Of a stretch of 64,000 nt of DNA, positions 1 to 8,006 are shown piece after piece. Both the position numbers and the translations under genes were made by a program. Location: positions 124,001 to 188,000 of the forward strand of contig CAVUFS010000006.1 of the NCBI GenBank assembly GCA_963740675.1, written 5' to 3'. This stretch comes from CAIKMD01 sp963740675. GTDB taxonomy: Bacteria; Pseudomonadota; Alphaproteobacteria; ATCC43930; CGMCC-115725. Position 1 is the stretch's first letter; the number at the start of each line of letters is the position of its first letter. The notes under the pieces are model-generated. The model was given only the letters and a program-made list of their open reading frames with translations. It did not search any database and had not been told where the DNA came from.

Positions 1-379
1 GCAGATGATTTAGGATACGCGTAATCTCGGAGAAGAGCACACGGATCATCTTGGCCCGTGGCGGCGGATCGATGCCCAGCAGCTTTTCGACCGCGAGCGC
101 GTAGGCATGCTCCTGGCACATCGGCGAGACGTAATCGAGCCGATCGAAATACGGCACCGCCTGCAGGAAGGTCTTGTACTCGATCAGCTTCTCGGTGCCG
201 CGATGAAGCAGGCCGATATGCGGATCGGCGCGCTCGACCACCTCGCCGTCCATTTCGAGGACGAGGCGCAGCACGCCATGGGCCGCCGGATGCTGCGGCC
301 CGAAATTCATCGTGAAGGTCTTGATGAGCGCCTGGGCCTCGTTGGCCGTCGGCACGGTGTTCATGCCGTCGGCACTCAT
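1..379 (-). CDS. nuoD: NADH-quinone oxidoreductase subunit D (NuoD), N-terminal part, cut by window edge
   Basis: This is the 49-kDa subunit of respiratory complex I, part of the peripheral arm that carries electrons to quinone. About 126 residues are visible, starting at the ATG that ends at position 379. They include the characteristic NFGPQHPAAHG stretch and the GLLHRGTEKL motif with its quinone-site histidines. The start lies in an ATGA overlap with the intended end of nuoC, which is the usual arrangement. The rest of the gene lies to the left of the window. Confidence 0.95.
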   Translation of the reverse strand, partial: MSADGMNTVPTANEAQALIKTFTMNFGPQHPAAHGVLRLVLEMDGEVVERADPHIGLLHRGTEKLIEYKTFLQAVPYFDRLDYVSPMCQEHAYALAVEKLLGIDPPPRAKMIRVLFSEITRILNHL

Positions 380-1040
380 TTCTTTTCCTCGGCTTTGGGC
401 TGCTCGGGGGTTTGGGCTGCTCGGGGGCTTTCGGCGGCTCTTGGGCTTTCTCGTCGCCCGGCAAAATATGCGCCATGCCTTCCCAGGGCGAAGAGAAATC
501 GAAGCTGCGGAATTCCTGTTTCAGCTTCACCGGCTCATAGACGACGCGCTTCTGCTCTTCGTCGTAGCGCAGCTCGACATAGCCGGTGAGCGGAAAATCC
601 TTACGCAGCGGATGCCCCTCGAAGCCGTAATCGGTGAGGATGCGGCGCAGATCGGGATGATCGGCAAAATAGATGCCGTAGAGATCCCAGGCCTCGCGCT
701 CGTACCAGCCGGCCGCGCTGAAAAGGCCCGTGACCGACGGCACCGGGCTGGTCTCGTCGGCCATCGCCTTGACGCGGACGCGCTGATCGAGCTTCACGCT
801 CAGCAGGTTGTAGACGACGTCGAACCGCTCGGCCCGTTCGGGATAATCGACGCCGCAGATGTCGACCAAGACCTGGAACAGGCATTTCGGATCGTCGCGC
901 AGGAAGGCGAGCAGTCGCGCCACCGCCTCGCGCTTCACCGAAACCATTAGTTCCCCGTGTCCGATCGCAGTGCCGGTCACGTCTTGCGGGAAAGCGGCCG
1001 CAATTTGATTGCCTAATTCACGAAGCGCCTCGGTAGCCAT
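376..1040 (-). CDS. nuoC: NADH-quinone oxidoreductase subunit C (NuoC), 3' end frameshifted
   Basis: This is the 30-kDa subunit of complex I. The ATG ending at 1040 opens a frame (MATEALRELG...) with the conserved REAWDLYGI and HPLRKDFPL motifs and the PWEGMAHILPGDEK tail typical of NuoC. Near the end the coding strand carries an 18-base unit (APEQPK) followed by a 17-base near-copy. The short copy shifts the frame, so as written there is no stop before the window edge. Restoring one base in the G5 run at 406-410 gives a stop at 376-378 that overlaps the nuoD start as ATGA. The listed end assumes that correction. Either the consensus has lost a base, or the protein really reads on into nuoD in another frame. 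Confidence 0.85.
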
Positions 1041-1042
1041 GA

Positions 1043-1558
1043 TCAGCGGGAAATCACGCGCTTGCGGTTGATCTTTTTCTGGAGCTGCAGGATGCCGTAG
1101 AGCAGCGCCTCGGCGGTCGGCGGGCAACCCGGGACATAGACATCGACCGGGACAATGCGGTCGCAGCCGCGCACGACCGAATAGGAATAGTGATAATAGC
1201 CGCCGCCATTGGCGCAGGAGCCCATGGAGATGACCCAGCGCGGCTCGGCCATCTGGTCGTAAACCTTGCGCAAGGCCGGCGCCATCTTGTTGCAGAGCGT
1301 GCCGGCGACGATCATCACATCCGACTGCCGCGGGCTGGGACGGAAGACGATGCCAAAGCGGTCGAGATCGTAGCGGCTCGCCGCGGTGTGCATCATCTCG
1401 ACGGCACAGCAAGCGAGACCGAAGGTCATCGGCCAGAGCGAACCGGTGCGCGCCCAATTCACCAGATTGTCGAGCTGCGTGACGATGAAGCCTTTGTCTT
1501 GAATCTCCTCGCCCATCTGCCGCAGCAGCAATTCCTGCGAGGCGGTTTCTACTCCCAT
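1043..1558 (-). CDS. nuoB: NADH-quinone oxidoreductase subunit B (NuoB)
   Basis: This is the complex I subunit that holds the terminal iron-sulfur cluster N2, next to the quinone pocket. The cluster cysteines are visible in GLACCAVEMM, GSCANGGG and VPGCPPTAEALLYG. I start it at the ATG ending at 1558 (MGVETASQ), giving 171 residues. A longer in-frame Met seven codons upstream lies deep inside nuoA and adds nothing conserved. The start overlaps the last 10 bases of nuoA, and the gene ends 2 bases before the nuoC start, as expected for one operon. Confidence 0.96.
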   Translation of the reverse strand: MGVETASQELLLRQMGEEIQDKGFIVTQLDNLVNWARTGSLWPMTFGLACCAVEMMHTAASRYDLDRFGIVFRPSPRQSDVMIVAGTLCNKMAPALRKVYDQMAEPRWVISMGSCANGGGYYHYSYSVVRGCDRIVPVDVYVPGCPPTAEALLYGILQLQKKINRKRVISR

Positions 1559-1914
1559 TCGAGGGCACCCTTCTTCCACTCGTAGATGAAGCCGACGGTC
1601 AGCACGAAAAGGAATGCCATCATCGACCAGAAGCCGAAGATGCCGATCTTTCCGAGCGCCACGGCCCAGGGGAACAGAAACGCGACTTCGAGATCAAAGA
1701 TGATGAAAAGGATCGCCACCAGATAGTAGCGAACGTCGAACTTGCTGCGTGCGTCGGCGAAAGGCTCGAAGCCGCATTCATAAGCGGAGAGCTTTTCGAC
1801 ATCCGGGCGCTGGCGCGCGACGATGAAAGATGCTGCGACGATGATGATCGCCAGCGCGAGCGCGATGCCGATGAAAAAGAGGATGGGCAGATATTCGGAG
1901 AGGAGGCTGTCCAT
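1549..1914 (-). CDS. nuoA: NADH-quinone oxidoreductase subunit A (NuoA)
   Basis: This is a small membrane subunit of complex I, 121 residues, with three hydrophobic segments at about 8-30, 62-82 and 90-110. The family signature YECGFEPF is followed by the acidic stretch and the FDLEVAFLFPW motif. It is the first gene of the nuo operon here. It lies directly downstream of tRNA-Asp, with the operon running leftward on the minus strand. Confidence 0.96.
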   Translation of the reverse strand: MDSLLSEYLPILFFIGIALALAIIIVAASFIVARQRPDVEKLSAYECGFEPFADARSKFDVRYYLVAILFIIFDLEVAFLFPWAVALGKIGIFGFWSMMAFLFVLTVGFIYEWKKGALEWE

Positions 1915-1949
1915 CGGAACGCGACCCTGGGAGTCCTTACCACGCGAGA

Positions 1950-2026
<77 letters not shown>

Positions 2027-2167
2027 GGGAGCACGCTCTCGCGGCAGGCTCTCGTAGCCCCCACACCAGGGAGTGTCAAGCGCAGGAGGCTGTTTTCCAC
2101 GGCTTTTCAGCGCGTTGCCGATGCGTGAAGCGGGGGAACGACGGTAGGAACGACGTTAGGACGGTAG

Positions 2168-2380
2168 CTACAGCCGCTTTTTCGCAAAGGCGCGGCCGGA
2201 AGACGATTTGAGATATTTCTCGAAGGCAAAGGCTTGAGCATCGTCTGAAAAGGCGATGTAGGTCATTACCTTCCAGGGGCCAAACTTCGACGTGTGCGGC
2301 ACATTGGCAGCATTGTGACTTTTCAGCCGCTCCTTCAAATCCGCGGTGCGGCCGGTGTAGTGACGCTCCGGATCCGCCAA
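2168..2380 (-). CDS. GIY-YIG nuclease-like protein lacking its N-terminus
   Basis: The 70-residue product has the second half of the GIY-YIG fold: HYTGRTADLKERLKSHN, then PHTSKFGPWKV, then FEKYLKSSSGRAFAKKRL. The conserved start of the family (a GIY/YVYLLRS-type strand) is absent. The codons upstream of the TTG that ends at 2380 do not restore it and run into the palindromic element at 2433-2491. The catalytic first strand is therefore missing, and the ORF is probably a clipped, inactive remnant. No ATG start is available. Confidence 0.55.
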   Translation of the reverse strand: MADPERHYTGRTADLKERLKSHNAANVPHTSKFGPWKVMTYIAFSDDAQAFAFEKYLKSSSGRAFAKKRL

Positions 2381-2411
2381 GCCCCCGCACGCTTTCCGGC
2401 AGCCCGCCTTC

Positions 2412-2491
2412 GCCCTTCGGGCTACGGCGTGGCAGTCTTCGCGCGCGCACCGGGCTTGCCCAGTCGTAGCGTGCGTAGCGCGCGAAGACTG
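2412..2491. repeat. Palindromic (REP/RPE-like) element abutting tRNA-Val
   Basis: There is a perfect 14-base inverted repeat, cagtcttcgcgcgc at 2433-2446 against its complement at 2478-2491, with a 31-base loop. A smaller hairpin, gcccttcgggc, lies at 2412-2422. The right arm touches the CCA end of tRNA-Val. The element also coincides with the point where the GIY-YIG gene loses its N-terminus. It could form a cruciform or a strong RNA hairpin. Confidence 0.6.
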
Positions 2492-2564
2492 GTGGGCGAT
2501 GAAGGTTTCGAACCTCCGACCCCCTCGGTGTAAACGAGGTGCTCTACCGCTGAGCTAATCGCCC
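2490..2564 (-). tRNA. tRNA-Val (TAC)
   Basis: A 75-nt cloverleaf on the minus strand. The acceptor stem begins GGGCGAT and ends ATCGCCC. The anticodon stem-loop CCTCGTTTACACCGAGG gives anticodon TAC. The T arm carries GGTTCGAAACC. Discriminator A, encoded CCA. Confidence 0.96.
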
Positions 2565-2651
2565 GACGCGTCGTCCAAGATAACGGCCCTCCTTTGCCGA
2601 GGCTTAGGAGAGCATCCTGCGAAGCGCGGCAGCGCGAAGCAGGACGGCGCT

Positions 2652-2924
2652 CTATTGGATTGCGTCTTTAAGGCCTTTGCCGGCACGGAACTTGGGAAGC
2701 TTCGAGGCGGGGATCTGAATCTTCTCGCCGGTGCGCGGATTGCGCCCTTCCGAGGCGGCACGCTGCGAGACAACAAAGGTGCCGAAGCCTGCGATGCGCA
2801 CCTCGTCGCCGCTTTTCAGCGCGTTGGTGATCGCATCGATCACGACATCGACCGCTTGGGTGGCATCGGCTTTGGTCATGCTGCCGGACGAGGCGATGGC
2901 ATCGACAAGATCGTTCTTATTCAC
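2652..2924 (-). CDS. hupB: DNA-binding protein HU
   Basis: A 90-residue histone-like protein that bends and compacts DNA as a dimer. It shows the family start MNKNDLVDAIA, the GFGTF turn, and the DNA-binding arm signature GRNPRTGEKIQIPAS. Its length is normal. It is preceded by an AAGGGAG ribosome-binding site. It lies downstream of lon, as in many alphaproteobacteria, but the lon terminator and its own promoter suggest independent transcription. Confidence 0.97.
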   Translation of the reverse strand: MNKNDLVDAIASSGSMTKADATQAVDVVIDAITNALKSGDEVRIAGFGTFVVSQRAASEGRNPRTGEKIQIPASKLPKFRAGKGLKDAIQ

Positions 2925-2975
2925 GGACAGGCTCCCTTATTCCGTTTCCGATCGGCATCGCGTCAACGGGCGCGG

Positions 2976-3005
2976 AGTGTAGATCGCGTTTCTTGCGCGC
3001 GTCAA
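2976..3005 (-). promoter_or_regulatory. Predicted sigma-70-type promoter for hupB
   Basis: On the minus strand, TTGACG (3000-3005) is followed after an 18-base spacer by TACACT (2976-2981), about 50 bases upstream of the hupB start. The match is good at -35 and moderate at -10. Confidence 0.5.
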
Positions 3006-3035
3006 CGTCATCACGATGGGTAGAATCGACGCCTC

Positions 3036-3075
3036 AAAAAAAGAAGACGCCATCATCCTTGCGGATGACGGCGTC
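3036..3075 (-). terminator. Rho-independent terminator after lon
   Basis: On the minus strand just after the lon stop, GACGCC(G)TCATCC pairs with GGATGA(T)GGCGTC around a 4-base loop. A T-rich run corresponding to the A run at 3036-3045 follows it. Confidence 0.85.
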
Positions 3076-3093
3076 GCTTAGATAGTCAAGCGG

Positions 3094-5501
3094 TCAGTGA
3101 GTGAGGCCGGGCCGGCCCTCGTCGCCCTTCGGCGGCACGATCGCCGACTGCTCCGGCGGCTCGGTCCACTCGATCGGCGTCGGCGGCGTGACGAGCGCTT
3201 GCTTCACGACCTCGTCGGCCGACGTGACCGGGATGATGTTCAATCCCTTCTTCACGTTGTCCGGGATGTCGGCGAGATCCTTCTCGTTGTCCTTCGGGAT
3301 CAGCACCGTCTTGAGACCGCCCCGGAGGGCCGCCAGCAGCTTCTCCTTGAGGCCACCGATCGGCAGCACACGACCCCTCAGCGTGATCTCGCCGGTCATC
3401 GCGATGTCCTTGCGCACCGGAATACCGGTCAGCACCGAGACGATTGAGGTCACCATCGCCACACCCGCCGACGGTCCGTCTTTCGGCGTCGCGCCTTCCG
3501 GCACGTGGACATGGATGTCACGCTTCTCGAAGAGCGTCGGCACGATACCGAAGGCGACACTCTTCGACCTGACGTAGCTCTCGGCGGCTTGCACCGATTC
3601 CTTCATCACGTCGCCGAGCTTGCCGGTCGCAGTCACACGGCCCTTGCCAGGGAGCAGCACCGATTCGATCGTCAGGAGTTCGCCGCCCACCTCTGTCCAT
3701 GCGAGGCCGGTGACCACGCCAACGAGATCGGTCTCTTCAACCTCGCCGTAGCGGAACCGCTTCACGCCGGCGTATTTCTCGAGGTTGCGCAGGCTGACGA
3801 CCACCTTCGTGCGCTTCTTGATCAAGATATCCTTGATCGATTTGCGCGCCAGGTTCGCGATCTCGCGCTCGAGGTTACGCACACCGGCTTCCCGCGTGTA
3901 GTAGCGGATCAAGTCGCGCAGCGCGTCGGGCGTGATCGACCATTCACTCTTCTTGAGGCCGTTCGCCTTGATCTGTTTCGGGATCAAGTGACGCTTGGCG
4001 ATCTCGATCTTCTCATCCTCGGTGTAGCCGGGGATGCGGATGATCTCCATACGGTCCATCAGCGGCTGCGGCATGCGCAGCGTGTTGGCCGTGGTGACGA
4101 ACATCACGTCCGAGAGATCGTAATCGACCTCGAGATAATGGTCGGCGAAAGTCGAGTTCTGCTCAGGATCGAGGACCTCGAGCAGCGCCGAACTCGGATC
4201 GCCGCGCCAATCCTGGCCGAGCTTATCCACCTCGTCCAAGAGGAAGAGCGGGTTCGAGGACTTCGCCTTCTTCATGCCCTGGATGACCTTGCCGGGCATC
4301 GAGCCGATATAGGTGCGGCGGTGACCGCGAACCTCGGCCTCGTCACGCACGCCACCCAGTGACATGCGGATGAAGTTGCGGCCGGTAGCGCGCGCGATCG
4401 ACTTGCCAAGCGAGGTCTTGCCGACGCCGGGCGGGCCAACGAGGCACAGGATCGGCCCCTTCACCTTCTTCATCCGTTGTTGCACGGCAAGGTATTCGAG
4501 AATGCGCTCCTTGACCTTCTCGAGACCGAAATGGTCTTCGTTCAGCACTTTCTCGGCGGCGCGCAGATCGCGCTTCACCTTGGTGCGCTGCTCCCACGGA
4601 ATGGACAGCAGCCAGTCGAGGTAGTTGCGCACGACCGTCGCTTCGGCCGACATCGGGCTCATGGCGCGCAGCTTCTTCAGCTCGGCCTGCGCCTTCTCGC
4701 GCGCCTCTTTCGAGAGCTTGGTCTTGTTGATGCGCTCGTCCATCTCGGCGAGCTCATCCTTGCCGTCCTCGCCCTCGCCCAGCTCTTTCTGGATCGCCTT
4801 GAGCTGTTCGTTGAGATAGTACTCGCGCTGGGTCTTCTCCATCTGGCGCTTCACGCGGCTGCGGATGCGCTTCTCGACCTGGAGAACGCCGATCTCGGAT
4901 TCCATGTGCGCGAAGATTTTCTCGAGCCGGCCGGTGATCGAAATCGATCTCGAGCATTTCCTGCTTCTCGGGAATCTTTGAGCTGGAGATGCGAGGCGAG
5001 CGTGTCCGCGAGCTTCGCCGGATCGTCGATCTGATTGATCGAGACCAGCACCTCGGGCGGGATCTTCTTGTTGAGCTTGATGTACTGCTCGAACTGCGCG
5101 ACCGCGGTCCGCGCCAGCGCCTCAACCTCTTGCTTGTCCCCAACCTGATCGCTGATCAGGTTGGCTTCGGCCTGGAAGAAGGATTCGTGGTCGGTGAAGC
5201 GCTGTATACGCGCGCGCTGACCGCCCTCGACCAGCACCTTCACGGTGCCGTCGGGCAGCTTCAGTAGTTGCAGCACCGTACCAATGGTGCCGACCGTATA
5301 GATGTCGCCCGGCGCCGGATCGTCCTGCGCCGCGTTCTTTTGCGTGACGAGCAGAATCTGCTTGTCGTCCTTCATCACGTCTTCGAGCGCGCGAACCGAT
5401 TTCTCGCGGCCGACGAAGAGCGGCACGATCATGTGGGGGAATACCACGATGTCGCGGAGTGGAAGGACGGGGTAGAGGTTACCTCGGGCAATATCGAGCA
5501 T
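3094..5501 (-). CDS. lon: ATP-dependent protease Lon, split by two apparent single-base insertions
   Basis: Lon is a cytoplasmic AAA+ serine protease that degrades damaged and regulatory proteins. All parts of a full-length enzyme of about 800 residues are present. The N-terminal domain (LYPVLPLRDIVVFPHM) runs from 5501 to about 4980. A short stretch KIPEKQEMLEI lies in a second frame. From about 4940 the coiled coil, AAA+ domain (GPPGVGKTS, FLLDEVDK) and protease domain continue in a third frame, with Ser in DGPSAGVA and Lys in GGLKEKLL. The breaks are an extra A in the T run at 4977-4979 and an extra T in the A run at 4941-4943 (plus-strand bases). Both are +1 in homopolymers and 36 bases apart. 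I infer consensus errors rather than a dead gene. The start has LDIARGNLYPVLPLRD as in other Lon proteins. Confidence 0.9.
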
Positions 5502-5722
5502 GGCAGCCTTTCTGCAGGGCCGGAACGGGGAACTCCGTTCCGCGGCGACGGCTGAGGAACAGAGTAGCGCCGCGCCGCCTTCGGGATGCCATTATAAAGT
5601 GGAGCGCCGCCTTGGGTAGATCAAGAGGAAGTGTGCTGCGGCGCAGGGAACCCCCTAGGCATCCCAAAATTCCGCGCCGCGGCGGTAAACGACACCGCCT
5701 CGTAATCGCTTCTAAAGGCAGC

Positions 5723-7020
5723 TCAAGCGCTGGTGGCGCCGGTTCCGGTATCGCCGCGCCAATCGGCGTAGTCGCTACGCCGCTCGGAGTAGATATAAAG
5801 CGGCTTGGCGCGTCCCTCGACGACTTCCTTGTTGATCACCATGCCGGTGACCCCGTCGAAGTCCGGGCAGCTCGAACATCGGTTCCAAGAGGATCGCTTC
5901 CATGATCGAGCGCAAGCCGCGCGCGCCGGTCTTGCGTGCGATCGCCTTGTGCGCGATGGCACGCATCGCCTCGTCGTTGAATTCGAGCTTCACGTCTTCC
6001 ATTTCGAAGAGCCGCTGATACTGCTTCACCAGCGCGTTCTTCGGCTTGGTCAGGATGTCGACCAGCGCGGAACTCGTCGAGATCGTCGAGCGTCGCGACC
6101 ACCGGCAAGCGGCCGACGAATTCGGGGATGAGGCCGAATTTCAGCAAATCCTCCGGCTCGAGCTCCTTCAGGATCTCGCCGGTTTTCCGCTCTTCGGGCG
6201 AGCGTACTTCGGCGCCGAAGCCAATCGAGGTGCCCTGACGGCGCTGCCCGATCAACTTCTCCAGGCCGGCGAAAGCGCCGCCGCAGATGAAGAGGATGTT
6301 GGTCGTGTCGACCTGCAGGAACTCCTGCTGTGGGTGCTTGCGCCCGCCCTGCGGCGGCACGGAGGCGACGGTGCCTTCCATGATCTTCAGCAGAGCTTGC
6401 TGCACGCCTTCGCCCGAGACATCGCGCGTGATCGATGGGTTGTCGGATTTGCGGCTGATCTTGTCGACTTCGTCGATATAGACGATGCCGCGCTGGGCGC
6501 GCTCGACATTGTAGTCAGCAGCCTGCAGCAGCTTGAGGATGATGTTCTCGACGTCTTCGCCAACATAGCCCGCTTCGGTGAGCGTCGTGGCATCGGCCAT
6601 GGTGAAGGGCACGTCGATGATGCGCGCCAGCGTTTGCGCCAGCAGCGTCTTACCCGAGCCGGTCGGGCCGACGAGCAGGATGTTCGACTTCGCCAGCTCG
6701 ACATCGTTGCTCTTGGTGCCGTGAGCGAGGCGCTTATAGTGATTGTGGACCGCGACCGAGAGGACGCGTTTGGCATGGTCCTGCCCAATGACATAGTCAT
6801 CGAGGACCTTGCAGATATCCTTGGGGGTCGGAACGCCGTCACGCGACTTGACCAGAGTGGTCTTGTGCTCTTCGCGGATGATGTCCATGCACAGCTCGAC
6901 GCATTCATCGCAGATGAACACGGTCGGGCCGGCGATGAGCTTCCTCACCTCATGCTGGCTCTTGCCGCAGAACGAGCAGTAGAGGGTGTTCTTCGAATCG
7001 CCGCCGCTGGCTTTGGTCAT
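5723..7020 (-). CDS. clpX: ATP-dependent Clp protease ATP-binding subunit ClpX, split by two apparent single-base insertions
   Basis: ClpX is the AAA+ unfoldase that feeds substrates to ClpP. The N-terminal zinc finger (CSFCGKSQHEV... CDECVELC) and the Walker A GPTGSGKTLL are intact in the first frame, which reaches LPVVATLDDLDE. The sequence then continues in a second frame (KQYQRLFEMEDVKLEF ... EPMFELPGL) and ends in a third (DGVTGMVINKEVVEG ... TGATSA). The shifts are one extra base at about 6071-6072 and another at about 5858-5859. Removing both yields a normal protein of about 430 residues. It lies between clpP and lon in the usual order. Confidence 0.9.
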
Positions 7021-7180
7021 ACGCTCTCCGTAAACGACCGGACGGGGTAACGATCCCGTACTCTAAAATTTAATTTGGGTTCTCCCTTCCCCTTTGGGAA
7101 GACAGCGCCCCCGGCAGGGCTCAGAGAACTGCGCCCCTCCGACAACCGCGCAGTATGGTCGCCACGTGGCTCAATAACCA

Positions 7181-7237
7181 GTTAAAGATGTGACTTTAAC
7201 CAGACTGTTGCAAGAAAGAACCAGACTGTTGCAAGAA
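7181..7237. promoter_or_regulatory. Palindrome plus 21-base tandem direct repeat between clpP and clpX
   Basis: The 324-base gap between clpX and clpP holds a perfect inverted repeat, GTTAAAG-N6-CTTTAAC (7181-7200). It overlaps the first of two identical 19-base copies of aaccagactgttgcaagaa (7198-7216 and 7219-7237). A palindromic operator next to repeated sites, upstream of the stress gene clpX, suggests a regulator-binding region. I cannot assign the protein. The remainder of the gap shows no gene. Confidence 0.5.
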
Positions 7238-7249
7238 TGCCGTATGGCT

Positions 7250-7300
7250 AAAATAAGGCGGGGATTTCGCGGCGCTAGAGGCCACGAAACCCTTATTTTT
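7250..7300 (-). terminator. Hairpin downstream of clpP
   Basis: aaaataagg at the left pairs with ccttatttt at the right, with further pairing of gggatttcg against cgaaaccc and a small loop at ggcgctagaggcc. It lies 45 bases beyond the clpP stop. The arms end in A/T runs on both strands, so it could end transcription in either direction. Confidence 0.6.
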
Positions 7301-7344
7301 CCCGCCGAGCCAGGGAATTTCCCTGAAGTCGCAGAATTCCAGCC

Positions 7345-7983
7345 TTAGGCGCGAAGCTTAATTTCTTCCTCGCGCGGCGGCCGGCTGTTCATGACCTCGT
7401 CGATCAGACCGAAGGCCTTGGCCTCCTCTGGGGACATGAACTTGTCGCGCTCAACCGCCGACTGGATGACATCCAGCGACTGGCCGGTGTGGCGGACATA
7501 CATCTCGTTCAGGCGCTGGCGGAGCTGGAGGATTTCCCGCGCCTGAATCTCGATATCGGTCGCCTGGCCCTGGGCGCCGCCCGAGGGCTGATGGATCATG
7601 ATCCGCGAATTGGGCAGCGAGACACGCTTGCCCTTGGCGCCGGCCGTCAGCAGCAACGAGCCCATCGAGGCCGCCTGGCCGATGCAGACCGTCGCGACGT
7701 CGGGGCGGACGTATTGCATCGTGTCGTAGATCGCGAGGCCGGACGTCACGACGCCGCCGGGCGAATTGATGTAGAAGGCGATGTCCTTGGTCGGATTTTC
7801 GCTCTCGAGGAAGAGAAGCTGGGCGCAGATCAGGCTCGCGACCGAATCGTTGACCGGGCCGACCAGGAAGATGATCCGCTCCTTCAACAGCCGCGAATAG
7901 ATGTCGTAGGCGCGCTCGCCGCGATTGGTCTGCTCGACCACCATCGGCACAAGGTTGTTCATGTAGGTTTCGTACGGGTTCAT
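7345..7983 (-). CDS. clpP: ATP-dependent Clp protease proteolytic subunit ClpP
   Basis: ClpP forms the tetradecameric serine peptidase chamber that works with ClpX. The catalytic Ser106 lies in GQAASMGS and His131 in MIHQPSG, with the family's FYINSPGG strand ahead. I start it at MNPYETYMNN (ATG ending at 7983), which has a good AAAGAGGAT ribosome-binding site. The longer frame starting at 8010 overlaps the end of tig. The product is 212 residues, normal for the family. The gene is 23 bases downstream of tig. Confidence 0.96.
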   Translation of the reverse strand: MNPYETYMNNLVPMVVEQTNRGERAYDIYSRLLKERIIFLVGPVNDSVASLICAQLLFLESENPTKDIAFYINSPGGVVTSGLAIYDTMQYVRPDVATVCIGQAASMGSLLLTAGAKGKRVSLPNSRIMIHQPSGGAQGQATDIEIQAREILQLRQRLNEMYVRHTGQSLDVIQSAVERDKFMSPEEAKAFGLIDEVMNSRPPREEEIKLRA

Positions 7984-8006
7984 GATGATATCCTCTTTCC
8001 GCCCGC

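Noticed and set aside
4941..6072. Programmed frameshifting in lon and clpX
   Set aside because: No slippery heptamer or stimulatory structure is visible. The shifts are repeated +1 changes, and similar breaks occur in unrelated genes, which fits sequence error better.
7198..7237. CRISPR-like direct repeat
   Set aside because: Only two copies with a 2-base gap and no cas genes, so not an array.
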